A program made the translations under genes and the position numbers. Below, one piece after another: positions 7,526 to 14,768 of a DNA stretch of 22,869 nucleotides. The stretch is from Clostridium sp. CAG:508. Its GTDB lineage: Bacteria > Bacillota > Clostridia > TANB77 > CAG-508. A model generated the notes under the pieces. The model worked only from the letters and a program-made list of their open reading frames with translations. It was not told the DNA's origin and ran no database searches. The stretch is from NCBI GenBank assembly GCA_000435755.1, contig FR889106.1:20402-43270 (forward strand). The letters run 5' to 3'. How positions within the stretch are numbered: position 1 is the first letter of the stretch; each line of letters starts with the position of its first letter.

Positions 7526-7572
7526 TAAAGTACATTCGCAAGAATGAATTTTTAAAGGAGTGAATTCACACC

Positions 7573-7995
7573 ATGGAAAAACGGCAAGTTTATATTTCGG
7601 GACCTTTGACCAACAGCAGTAAAAAGGAGCTCTATGAACTCCTTGGTGAAGAATTTGAGAAGTGTGGTTTTTCCGCATATATTCCTCATCAGCACACTGA
7701 CCCTGTAAAAAATTCCAAGATTACACCTGAAAAGGTGTATCAAACCGATTATCGGAAGATTATTGAATCTTCCCTGTTGGTTGCCTATGTTGGGGAACCT
7801 TCACTCGGTGTAGGACAGGAAATTCAAATAGCCTCTTTTAATCAAGTGCCAATTTTGTTGGTATTTGAAAGAGACGCAAAGGTCAGCCGTATGACTCTCG
7901 GGACACCAATGGTCAAGCAGACCTTTCAATTCGAAAATATTGAAAACCTAAGAGAATGGGTTAGGCAATTCATGATCTGGTATGCTAAGCCATAA
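7573..7995 (+). CDS. Nucleoside 2-deoxyribosyltransferase-like protein, probably acquired
   Basis: This 140-residue protein fits the nucleoside 2-deoxyribosyltransferase fold. The N-terminal strand and loop VYISGPLT (6-13) bind the nucleoside in this family. The middle DYRKIIESSLLVAYV (59-73) has the usual Asp and Ser positions. GVGQEIQIA (79-87) carries the likely nucleophile Glu83 in the G-x-x-x-E-x-x-x-A pattern, and VPILLVFER (92-100) is the next strand. Relatives transfer or hydrolyse deoxyribose from nucleosides or handle nucleoside-like substrates; the exact substrate here is unknown. AAAGGAG (7554-7560) lies 12 bases before the ATG. Sampled lines inside the gene are 38-43% G+C against 27% in clpC, with codons (CTC, CTG, TCC, CGG, ACC) uncommon next door. 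Its own promoter and terminator flank it, so it looks like a recently acquired single-gene cassette. Confidence 0.75.
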   Translation: MEKRQVYISGPLTNSSKKELYELLGEEFEKCGFSAYIPHQHTDPVKNSKITPEKVYQTDYRKIIESSLLVAYVGEPSLGVGQEIQIASFNQVPILLVFERDAKVSRMTLGTPMVKQTFQFENIENLREWVRQFMIWYAKP

Positions 7996-8001
7996 CACTC
8001 C

Positions 8002-8036
8002 AAGAACTCTCTACATTATGTAGGGAGTTCTTTTTA
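8002..8036 (+). terminator. Terminator of the deoxyribosyltransferase-like gene
   Basis: AAGAACTCTCTACAT (8002-8016) pairs with ATGTAGGGAGTTCTT (8018-8032), with one G-T pair, followed by a T run. This is a long, strong intrinsic terminator directly after the stop codon. Confidence 0.9.
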
Positions 8037-8059
8037 TTCATTTCTTTCTTATATTTCTA

Positions 8060-8088
8060 TTGATATTTATAAATTTATTGTATAAAAT
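8060..8088 (+). promoter_or_regulatory. Possible promoter of the DUF2207 gene
   Basis: TTGATA (8060-8065), 17 bases, TAAAAT (8083-8088). A plausible sigma-A promoter between the upstream terminator and the AAAGGGG ribosome site (8106-8112). Confidence 0.5.
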
Positions 8089-8124
8089 ATAAACATAAAA
8101 TATTGAAAGGGGAAAATACTAAAA

Positions 8125-10068
8125 ATGAAAAAAAATTTAATCAAAATACTAGTTATGCTAGCTATATTTGCAGGTATTATTTTAGTAACTAACCAAGTGC
8201 AAGCAGGTAGCATTAGATTAAATAGCTTAAACTTTCAAATTCAATTAAATGAAGATGGAAGTATGGATGTAATTGAAAACTGGAATGCTAGAATTACAGA
8301 TACTAATACAATGTTTAAAGATTTCTATTTAGATAGTTCTAAGTTTAAAGAAATAACAAATATAGAAGTATATAGAGTTGATTCAGGCAACAGACAGAAA
8401 CTAACTCAAATTGATGAGGAAATGTATCATGTTACTAAGAATTGCTATTATGGCTTACCAATTAGTGGCAACAAATTTGAAATTGCTTGGGGAGTTTCAG
8501 TAAATGGAACAGAGACAAGAAGTTATCAAATTAAATATAAAGTAATAGATGCAGTAAAAACATATTTAGATTGTTCAGAAATATATTGGCAATTAGTAGG
8601 TACAGATAATGCTATACCTGTAACAAAGCTAACAGCAACCATCAAATTGCCTAAAGCAGTATCAGAAAAGAACAACATAAGAGGCTGGGCACATGGACCA
8701 TACAATGGAAATATTTCTGTAAACAAAGATAATATATATTTAGAAGTAGAATATTTGGATTCAGGAGTAATGGTAGAGGCTAGAGTGATTACTTTAGAAA
8801 ATTTATTTACAAAAAATAAAGTAACAAATACAGCTAAATTTAGTTCAATATTATCAGAAGAACAAAAATGGGCAGATCAAGCAAATAGAGAAAGAGAAGA
8901 ATACATTAAAGAAAAAGAAAATGAAGAACGTATTGAAAAAATAGTTGAAGTCGTTTATATTATAGCAAATATTGCATTAGGTATATTCTTAGTATATAAA
9001 CTAATAAAAAACGGAATAAAAGCTAGCAAAATAGAAAAGAAAAGAATGCCTGAAATGGATTATTTTAGAGATATTCCAAATAAGCAAGCTTCAGCAGGTG
9101 ATGCCGCATATTTATATTACTTTAGAAGAGGAAGCTTCAACAAAAATATATCAAAAATTTTATCTGCAACTCTATTACAACTATCACTTAAAAAATATAT
9201 AGCATTTTCAGAAGATAATACAAAATCGAAGCCACAAGTTAGGATAAATATTTTAAATAGCACAGAACAATTAGAACCACTAACAGAGGATGAAAAAACA
9301 GTATTAGGCATACTTAAAAGCGTTACGAGAGATACTACTAAAGAAGGCAAAATTGCAACTTTTACAATGAAAGAATTTGAAAAATATGCAAAAAAACATT
9401 GTGAAAGCTTTATGTCAAAGATTAAATCAATAGAAACTGATGTAGAGAAACAACAAATAGCAATGCAAAATTATTCAGAAGAAAGTAAAAAACAAGCTTC
9501 TAAATATGTAGGAAAATCTACAATATATATTGTACTTGGCATAATTTGTATGTCAATAGCTCCAATAATAGGTATACTTCTAATAATAAATGCTATTCCA
9601 TATTTTATTATGACTAATAAAACACGTCAGTTAACAGATAAAGGATTAGAAGAAAAAGCAAAATGGGTAGGACTAAAAAGATATATGGAAGATTTCTCAT
9701 TATTAAATGAAAAAGAAGTGCCAGACTTAAAACTTTGGGAAAAATATTTAGTATTTGCAACAGCTTTTGGAATTGCAGATAAAGTATTAAAACAACTAAA
9801 AATTAGGTATCCAGAACTACAAAATATAGATGGATACGACTATGCATATATGCATATGTTATACCATAGCTCATTAAATAACTCATTCTTAAATACGCTT
9901 AATACATCAGTAAATAAAGTGTATATGGGAGGCATGAGTGCAGAAGCTGCTAGAAACGGATATGACGGAAGTAACTTTTCATCAGGAGGAGGCTTTGGAG
10001 GAGGCTTCTCTGGTGGTGGCGGAGGCCGGAGGCGGCGGAGGCCGGAATGGGCGGAAGATAAGCCATAA
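8125..10068 (+). CDS. DUF2207 family membrane protein with frameshifted-looking glycine tail
   Basis: The protein has a signal peptide (about 1-27, ending VQA), then an extracellular beta-rich DUF2207 domain (about 28-245) opening with the typical LNEDGSMDVIENW. A charged helix (about 245-270), one membrane helix (about 272-294), a cytoplasmic winged-helix-like region (about 310-460) and a pair of membrane helices (about 466-497) follow. The conserved block EKAKWVGLKRYMEDFS with LWEKYLVFATAFGIADKV matches the family. Family members usually end in a long glycine-rich tail and a stop. Here the tail begins GGGFGGGFSGGGGG but turns into RRRRRPEWAEDKP. Two single-base shifts in a GC-rich repeat explain this (see findings). 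The function of DUF2207 proteins is not established; a cell-envelope role is inferred. Confidence 0.85.
   Translation: MKKNLIKILVMLAIFAGIILVTNQVQAGSIRLNSLNFQIQLNEDGSMDVIENWNARITDTNTMFKDFYLDSSKFKEITNIEVYRVDSGNRQKLTQIDEEMYHVTKNCYYGLPISGNKFEIAWGVSVNGTETRSYQIKYKVIDAVKTYLDCSEIYWQLVGTDNAIPVTKLTATIKLPKAVSEKNNIRGWAHGPYNGNISVNKDNIYLEVEYLDSGVMVEARVITLENLFTKNKVTNTAKFSSILSEEQKWADQANREREEYIKEKENEERIEKIVEVVYIIANIALGIFLVYKLIKNGIKASKIEKKRMPEMDYFRDIPNKQASAGDAAYLYYFRRGSFNKNISKILSATLLQLSLKKYIAFSEDNTKSKPQVRINILNSTEQLEPLTEDEKTVLGILKSVTRDTTKEGKIATFTMKEFEKYAKKHCESFMSKIKSIETDVEKQQIAMQNYSEESKKQASKYVGKSTIYIVLGIICMSIAPIIGILLIINAIPYFIMTNKTRQLTDKGLEEKAKWVGLKRYMEDFSLLNEKEVPDLKLWEKYLVFATAFGIADKVLKQLKIRYPELQNIDGYDYAYMHMLYHSSLNNSFLNTLNTSVNKVYMGGMSAEAARNGYDGSNFSSGGGFGGGFSGGGGGRRRRRPEWAEDKP
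10021..10068 (+). other. GC-rich glycine-codon repeat with two apparent one-base insertions
   Basis: Dropping one C from the CC pair at 10026-10027 and one from 10042-10043 turns the frame into an unbroken glycine run ending Gly-Met-Gly-Gly-Arg with a stop at 10059-10061. As given, the frame reads Arg-rich and ends at 10068. It may be a sequencing or assembly error or a real hypermutable tract. Confidence 0.6.
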
Positions 10069-10069
10069 A

Positions 10070-10099
10070 AAAAGTAGCCATTCTCATATGGCTACTTTT
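10070..10099 (+). terminator. Terminator after the DUF2207 gene
   Basis: AAAAGTAGCCAT (10070-10081) and ATGGCTACTTTT (10088-10099) form a perfect 12-base stem with a six-base loop. The A and T runs are part of the stem, so it could work in both directions. Confidence 0.85.
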
Positions 10100-10129
10100 G
10101 AAAATAAAAGGGGATGTTTTACTAATCTA

Positions 10130-10161
10130 TAGTCAATAACGGAGTAACTAATTATTGACTA
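10130..10161. repeat. Intergenic inverted repeat 1
   Basis: TAGTCAATAA (10130-10139) and TTATTGACTA (10152-10161) are perfect 10-base arms around 12 bases. No T run follows, so it is not a standard terminator. Function unknown. Confidence 0.6.
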
Positions 10162-10181
10162 CGTATATAATATACCAATAC

Positions 10182-10216
10182 AATTTGTCCTTTGTGTGAA
10201 TTCAAAGTGACAAATT
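10182..10216. repeat. Intergenic inverted repeat 2
   Basis: AATTTGTCCTTTG (10182-10194) pairs with CAAAG-T-GACAAATT (10203-10216): 13 pairs with one bulged T and an eight-base loop. A TATAAT lies at 10166-10171, so a short transcript starting near 10178 would begin with this hairpin (speculative, as no good -35 is visible). An AT-rich 8-base inverted repeat follows at 10226-10248. Confidence 0.6.
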
Positions 10217-10255
10217 TGCAAAAGAAATATTAAAAATTTATTAATATTAAAATAA

Positions 10256-10277
10256 GCCAATGTTTTTAAACATTGGC
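10256..10277 (-). terminator. Terminator of the M23 peptidase gene
   Basis: On the minus strand GCCAATGTTT and AAACATTGGC (10256-10277) form a 10-base stem with a two-base centre (a larger loop in practice), then TTATTTTAAT. It starts eight bases after the stop codon at 10285. Confidence 0.8.
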
Positions 10278-10284
10278 CTGTTTG

Positions 10285-11241
10285 TTAATTATAAATATAA
10301 TTTTGTGGGTTTACACTAACCCCATTAACTTTAATCTCAAAGTGTAAGTGGTTACCAGTTGAGTTACCAGTTGAACCAACTGCACCAATTACGTCACCAG
10401 CTTTAACGGTATCTCCAACTTTTGCATATAATTTACTACAGTGACCATAATAAATTTGTACACCATTACCACAGTCAACAATAATTAAGTTACCATAGCT
10501 TCCTTTATAACCAGAAAATGTTACTTTACCGTCACAAGCAGCCTTAATTTTTGTACCATAAGGTGCAGCAATATCTAGACCATTATGAGGGTAACTACGT
10601 ATACTTTCCCTACTACCAAAACGTGAAGTTATAACACCAGAAATTGGTTTTTGAGCTAAGTAGACACCATTTACAGAAGCATCATCGATTTTTTTAAGTT
10701 CCTTATTAACCGATTTTGAAGCTACTTTAATGTCAACCGTTTCATATTCATCTGAATTTTGAGTATATAATTCATTTATACCAATTGTGAATTTTATATC
10801 TTTATATTTTTTCTTCATATCTGCAACTAGATTTTCGGCCTCTTCTAATGAATCTACAACTGATTTTTGTTTTCCGTTTAAAGTTACAGCATAATATTTA
10901 TATGTTATTTTTGTATTTTCTTCAATTTTGGCAATGACATAATCATCATTTACTTCTGTATTATTACTAATAAAGGTTAAGCTATATTCAGGAGTAGTAC
11001 AATCTACATATGCAACGTTACCAGTTCCCTCTAAAGCCAATTTATCATTTATTTGTTTTTCGACTAATTCTTTATCTTGGACATATCCAATATGTTCACC
11101 AGAAATACTTACACTACATACTAGTTTGTATTTCATTAAAATTATAGTTATAATAATAAACAAAGCAATTGCTACTAAATTAATTAGTTTAAGTCCTTCT
11201 TTTGTATAGTATTTAATTTGCTCGTTTAAAATAAACTTCAC
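10285..11241 (-). CDS. Membrane-anchored M23 (LytM-type) peptidase
   Basis: A zinc metallopeptidase predicted to cut peptidoglycan cross-bridges, or to act as a cell-wall hydrolase activator. From GTG 11241 it has 318 residues: one N-terminal membrane helix (about 19-41), an extracellular stalk with repeat-like alpha/beta segments (about 45-190), and a C-terminal M23 domain (about 195-318). All zinc and catalytic positions are visible: His219 and Asp223 in HNGLDIAAP, His267 in YYGHCS, and His298/His300 in GNHLHFE. The domain should therefore be active. The frame is open to a TTG at 11334 (349 residues), but a clear promoter lies inside that extension, making the long start unlikely. AAAAGGAG is only one base from the GTG, so the true start could be a rare codon slightly downstream (ATT at 11232). 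Confidence 0.88.
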   Translation of the reverse strand: MKFILNEQIKYYTKEGLKLINLVAIALFIIITIILMKYKLVCSVSISGEHIGYVQDKELVEKQINDKLALEGTGNVAYVDCTTPEYSLTFISNNTEVNDDYVIAKIEENTKITYKYYAVTLNGKQKSVVDSLEEAENLVADMKKKYKDIKFTIGINELYTQNSDEYETVDIKVASKSVNKELKKIDDASVNGVYLAQKPISGVITSRFGSRESIRSYPHNGLDIAAPYGTKIKAACDGKVTFSGYKGSYGNLIIVDCGNGVQIYYGHCSKLYAKVGDTVKAGDVIGAVGSTGNSTGNHLHFEIKVNGVSVNPQNYIYN

Positions 11242-11281
11242 ACTCCTTTTGTTGTGCGTTTTTAACTGCACGACATCTTTA

Positions 11282-11310
11282 ATTATACTACATATTGTAT
11301 ACAATTTCAA
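11282..11310 (-). promoter_or_regulatory. Promoter of the M23 peptidase gene
   Basis: Minus-strand TTGAAA (11305-11310), 17-base spacer and perfect TATAAT (11282-11287). It predicts a start near 11275 and so excludes translation from the TTG at 11334. Confidence 0.75.
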
Positions 11311-11465
11311 ATAACTTATACTTGTAAATACCAAAATTGAGCTAATTATGTAAATATGTCAATGCTGAAAAATGAAAAACCTACCATTTTTCTCATTATT
11401 TCTCATATTTTCTTTAATTTTCTCTATTTTTTAACTATTGACTTCTGCACAATTGTATGAAATAG

Positions 11466-11493
11466 AAAAAGCAACCATTATTGGTTGCTTTTT
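11466..11493 (-). terminator. Terminator of the HtrA gene
   Basis: GCAACCA and TGGTTGC (inside 11471-11488), extended by flanking A5 and T6 runs, give a near-perfect symmetrical hairpin with T tails on both strands. It lies 26 bases after the htrA stop. Confidence 0.9.
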
Positions 11494-11519
11494 TAGTTTT
11501 TTCATGAACTCCAAATAAG

Positions 11520-12791
11520 TTATGGTTGTTCTTGAAGAGTAACGGTTATTGTCTTTTCCTTCCCATCACGATAAACTTTAAGTTTTATAGTATCTCCAAT
11601 TTGCTTTTTATTTTTAATTTCATTTAGTTCATCCATTGTTGTAATTTTAGTTCCATCAGCCTCAATAATAACGTCTCCGATTTTTAAACCAGCTTTTTCA
11701 CCAGCAGAAAAATCTTCTACAGTTTTAATATATACACCAGTTACTAAGTTATTAGCTTTAGCAGTTTTCTCGTCTAGATCAATACCAACGACTCCAATAT
11801 ATGGTCTTTTTACTTTGCTGTATTGAATAAGTTGTTCATAAATACTTTTAGTTGAATTGATTGGAATAGCAAAACCTACACCTTCAACACCTGTGCCAGA
11901 AAGCTTTAATGTATTAACACCAATTACTTGACCTTTGCTATTTACTAATGCACCACCACTATTACCAGAGTTTATTGCAGCATCTGTTTGAATTGCCGTA
12001 TATTTATTTCCATCACTATCTGTAACATCTCTATTAACAGCACTGATAATACCAGCAGTTACACTATTATCTAATCCTAAAGGACTACCAACAGTCATTG
12101 CAAATTCACCAACTTGTACTGAGTCAGAATCACCAAGTTCAGCAGCAGTTAAACCATCTTTATCTATTTTAATAACAGCTAAATCTGTTTGAGAATCAGT
12201 TCCTACTATTTTTCCTTCATATTCTTTATCGTCATTGTACAATTTTACAGTAACTTTATTTGCCTTTTCGATTTCATAAAAAGAGCTTGAGCTTGAACTT
12301 GTTGAATTAACAACATGGTTATTGGTTAAAATGTATCCATCTTCACTTATAATAATTCCAGAACCTTTTGCAGTTGCAGTAGTAGAAGAACGGTTAAAAA
12401 TTGAATTAACTGAATACTCTACACTAATAGCAACAATTGATGGTTGTACTTTTTTTGCAACTCCAACAGCTGTGTCTGAATATCCTTGAAGTGAAATAAG
12501 TTGTGTATTTAAATTAGTAGAGCTATTTTCACTAGAATTATTATCTTTATTAGAAGAATCTGTAACAACTAGTTTTTCTAAAAATGCTTGTTTAATACTT
12601 GGAACATTTACACAAAGTCCAACTGTAAGAGCTGCACCAAGTACTCCACATACGAAAGGCAGTATTACAACTTTACCAAATCCTGCTCCATTTGATTTTT
12701 TCTTTTTAGGTTCATTAAAAGCTTTGTAATTTGCTTCTGTTGTAGTAGGGCTCATACTTTTAAATTCCTGATTATTGTTTTCATCATCCAT
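11520..12791 (-). CDS. htrA: HtrA/DegP-type membrane-anchored serine protease
   Basis: An S1C family surface protease and chaperone for misfolded exported proteins. The 423 residues comprise a cytosolic, basic N-terminus (about 1-36), one membrane helix (about 40-62), a Ser/Asn-rich linker (about 77-95), a trypsin-like protease domain (about 105-320) and one C-terminal PDZ domain (about 330-420). The catalytic triad is complete: His159 in ILTNNHVV, Asp203 in DLAVIKID and Ser278 in GNSGGAL. The PDZ peptide-binding loop reads YIGVVG. A strong GGAGGT lies eight bases before the ATG. It has its own terminator and is divergent from rnc. An inverted repeat at 12836-12861 overlaps a weak predicted promoter, which hints at stress regulation (inference). 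Confidence 0.95.
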   Translation of the reverse strand: MDDENNNQEFKSMSPTTTEANYKAFNEPKKKKSNGAGFGKVVILPFVCGVLGAALTVGLCVNVPSIKQAFLEKLVVTDSSNKDNNSSENSSTNLNTQLISLQGYSDTAVGVAKKVQPSIVAISVEYSVNSIFNRSSTTATAKGSGIIISEDGYILTNNHVVNSTSSSSSSFYEIEKANKVTVKLYNDDKEYEGKIVGTDSQTDLAVIKIDKDGLTAAELGDSDSVQVGEFAMTVGSPLGLDNSVTAGIISAVNRDVTDSDGNKYTAIQTDAAINSGNSGGALVNSKGQVIGVNTLKLSGTGVEGVGFAIPINSTKSIYEQLIQYSKVKRPYIGVVGIDLDEKTAKANNLVTGVYIKTVEDFSAGEKAGLKIGDVIIEADGTKITTMDELNEIKNKKQIGDTIKLKVYRDGKEKTITVTLQEQP

Positions 12792-12835
12792 TGATAATTA
12801 CCTCCAAATTTATATAAATATATTTTATCTTAAAA

Positions 12836-12861
12836 CACAAATATCATACAATATATTTGTG
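12836..12861. promoter_or_regulatory. Inverted repeat upstream of htrA, candidate operator
   Basis: CACAAATAT (12836-12844) and ATATTTGTG (12853-12861) form perfect 9-base arms around 8 bases. On the minus strand a weak TTGTAT (12846-12851) / TAAAAT (12822-12827) promoter with an 18-base spacer would have its -35 inside this repeat. No terminator tail is present. Confidence 0.4.
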
Positions 12862-12898
12862 AAAAAAATGTGAAAATTTTGTATTTTTTATATTTTCT

Positions 12899-12926
12899 TT
12901 GCTTTTTGGTTAAAATATTGTATAAT
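12899..12926 (+). promoter_or_regulatory. Promoter of rnc
   Basis: TTGCTT (12899-12904), 16 bases, perfect TATAAT (12921-12926). AAAGGAG (12944-12950) then lies seven bases before the ATG at 12958. Confidence 0.6.
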
Positions 12927-12957
12927 AATAAAGAGATTTAAAGAAAGGAGTGAGAAG

Positions 12958-13626
12958 ATGGAGCAATTAGAAGAAAGCATTGGTTATACATTTAAAGATA
13001 AAAACTTATTAAAAAATGCGTTAACACATACTTCATATGCATATGAACATCATGTGGATAGCAATGAAAAACTTGAATTTTTAGGAGATAGTATTTTAGA
13101 GTTTTTATCAAGTAAATATATTTATAGCCACTACCCACATTTAAAAGAAGGAGAAATGACTAAAGTGAGGGCAGAAGTTGTATGTGAAGATAGCTTATAT
13201 ATAGTAGCACAAAAACATCATTTTAGTGATTTCTTGTACTTAGGAAAAAGTGAGGATGTAAGCAATGGCAGAACAAAGCCAGCAATTTTAGCTGATAGTG
13301 TTGAAGCTGTTATTGCTGCAATATATTTTGATAGTGGACTAGAAGAGGCAGAAAAATTTATTGTAACAAACCTAGCAGAGGCTGTGGAAGCTTCTAGTAA
13401 AAATGTTGGAATGAAAGATCACAAAACAGTACTACAAGAAAAATTGCAAGAACATGGAACTGTCCATATAAATTATGAAGTAATAAAAACCAGTGGTCCA
13501 GATCATGATAAATCTTTTACAGTTGAAGTATATTGTGATGGAAAAGCATTAGCAATAGGAGAAGGAAAAACTAAGAAACAAGCAGAAATGCAAGCTGCTG
13601 AAAAAGCCTTAGAAAAATTAGCATAG
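12958..13626 (+). CDS. rnc: Ribonuclease III
   Basis: RNase III cuts double-stranded RNA in rRNA maturation and mRNA turnover, as a homodimer with Mg. The 222 residues have the normal length. The catalytic domain (about 1-148) contains the signature NEKLEFLGDSILEF (36-49) with Glu40 and Asp44, and a second acidic pair Asp113 and Glu116 in LADSVEA. The C-terminal double-stranded-RNA-binding domain (about 154-222) has the expected start KTVLQEKLQ and end KKQAEMQAAEKAL. It is first in a unit with the radical SAM gene 18 bases downstream. In many Clostridia rnc, this radical SAM gene and smc are neighbours; smc is not here. Confidence 0.97.
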   Translation: MEQLEESIGYTFKDKNLLKNALTHTSYAYEHHVDSNEKLEFLGDSILEFLSSKYIYSHYPHLKEGEMTKVRAEVVCEDSLYIVAQKHHFSDFLYLGKSEDVSNGRTKPAILADSVEAVIAAIYFDSGLEEAEKFIVTNLAEAVEASSKNVGMKDHKTVLQEKLQEHGTVHINYEVIKTSGPDHDKSFTVEVYCDGKALAIGEGKTKKQAEMQAAEKALEKLA

Positions 13627-13644
13627 TTGTAGTAGGAGGTAGAA

Positions 13645-14715
13645 ATGAAAAAAGAATATATTATACCAATTTTTGTACCGCATTTAGGATGCCCACATCA
13701 ATGTACTTTTTGCAACCAAAAAGAAATTAGTGGACAAACTAAACAAGTAACTGCAAATGATGTAAAAGAAACAATAGAGTATTATTTAAAGAACTTTAAA
13801 GATGATTCAAAATATGTAGAAGTAGCATTTTATGGTGGTAGCTTTACAGCAATTGACGAGAGGAAACAAAACGAATTATTAGAAGCGGCTAATGAGTTTA
13901 TAAAGCAAGGAAGAGTAAATAGTATAAGGTTATCAACAAGACCAGATTATATTGATAAATCAATTTTAAAAAGGCTAAAAAAATATAATGTAAAAACTAT
14001 TGAACTTGGTGTTCAATCAGCAAACGACTATATCCTAGCTAAATGCCAAAGAGGACACACTTTTGAAGATGTAAAAAAAGCTTCAAAACTTATTAGACTT
14101 TATGGCTTTACATTAGGACATCAAATGATGATAGGACTTCCAGAAAGCACAAAACTAGACGAAATAAATACTGCAAAAGCTTTAATAAAGCTAAAGCCTA
14201 AAATTGTAAGAATATACCCTGTACTTGTTATTAAAAATACTCCTTTAGCAAAAGAATATGAACAAGGAGAATACATACCACTAACAGTTGAACAAGCTGT
14301 GGACAGAGCAAAAGACATAATGCAACTATTTAACAATGCTAAAATTGAAGTAATAAGAATAGGACTCCAAAATACAGAAGAAATTACAGACCCTTCAGAA
14401 GAGAGCAGTCAAGTAATTGCAGGACCATATCACCCAGCATTTAGACAATTAGTGGAGTCTGGAATGTGGTATGATGAAATTGTGCAAAAAATAAAGAAAT
14501 TCAATATAAAGGTCATGCAAGTAACAATTAAAGCAAATCCAGAAAACATAAATAATATTATAGGACATAAAAAAGAAAATGTGTTGAAATTAAAAGAATT
14601 CTATGATGTAGATGTAGTAGTAAAACCAGATGAGAATATAAAAAAAGGCAAATTTGAAATTGAAATAGACAAAACATACGAAGACATTCTTGAAGAATTA
14701 AAAGCTAAAAAATAA
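13645..14715 (+). CDS. Radical SAM protein, Elp3-like without acetyltransferase domain
   Basis: A 4Fe-4S S-adenosylmethionine radical enzyme. The cluster motif is Cys16-x3-Cys20-x2-Cys23 (GCPHQCTFCNQ), followed by the SAM-binding FYGGSFTAI (about 73-81), LSTRPDYI (about 105-112), the conserved ELGVQSAND and the HQMMIGLPES barrel strand. This matches the Elp3/COG1243-type radical SAM family. The 356-residue length and lack of a visible GNAT segment show that the C-terminal acetyltransferase of full Elp3 is absent. Such short forms are common beside rnc in Clostridia; their substrate is not established, and tRNA modification is a guess from the family. A strong GTAGGAGGT precedes the ATG. Confidence 0.88.
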   Translation: MKKEYIIPIFVPHLGCPHQCTFCNQKEISGQTKQVTANDVKETIEYYLKNFKDDSKYVEVAFYGGSFTAIDERKQNELLEAANEFIKQGRVNSIRLSTRPDYIDKSILKRLKKYNVKTIELGVQSANDYILAKCQRGHTFEDVKKASKLIRLYGFTLGHQMMIGLPESTKLDEINTAKALIKLKPKIVRIYPVLVIKNTPLAKEYEQGEYIPLTVEQAVDRAKDIMQLFNNAKIEVIRIGLQNTEEITDPSEESSQVIAGPYHPAFRQLVESGMWYDEIVQKIKKFNIKVMQVTIKANPENINNIIGHKKENVLKLKEFYDVDVVVKPDENIKKGKFEIEIDKTYEDILEELKAKK

Positions 14716-14721
14716 AAGTAT

Positions 14722-14768
14722 AAAATCACCAATTATTGCTAATAATTAGTAGTAATAGGTGATTTTTT
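14722..14768 (+). terminator. Terminator that contains the yitT ribosome site
   Basis: AAAATCACC (14722-14730) pairs with GGTGATTTT (14758-14766) and ends in six Ts. An inner AATTATT-GCT-AATAATT hairpin (14731-14747) can form inside. The yitT ATG follows at 14769, so the AGGTGA used as its ribosome site (14757-14762) is in the stem. Confidence 0.75.

Noticed and set aside
7448..7743. Minus-strand frames over the deoxyribosyltransferase-like gene and its promoter
   Set aside because: They run across a good plus-strand promoter and ribosome site and lack their own.
9938..10132. Separate plus-strand frame over the end of the DUF2207 gene
   Set aside because: It is the alternative frame of the glycine repeat and is better explained by the apparent one-base shifts than as its own gene.
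11389..11432. Pyrimidine-rich tract between the M23 and htrA genes
   Set aside because: Low-complexity AT-rich spacer with no symmetry, repeat unit or frame.
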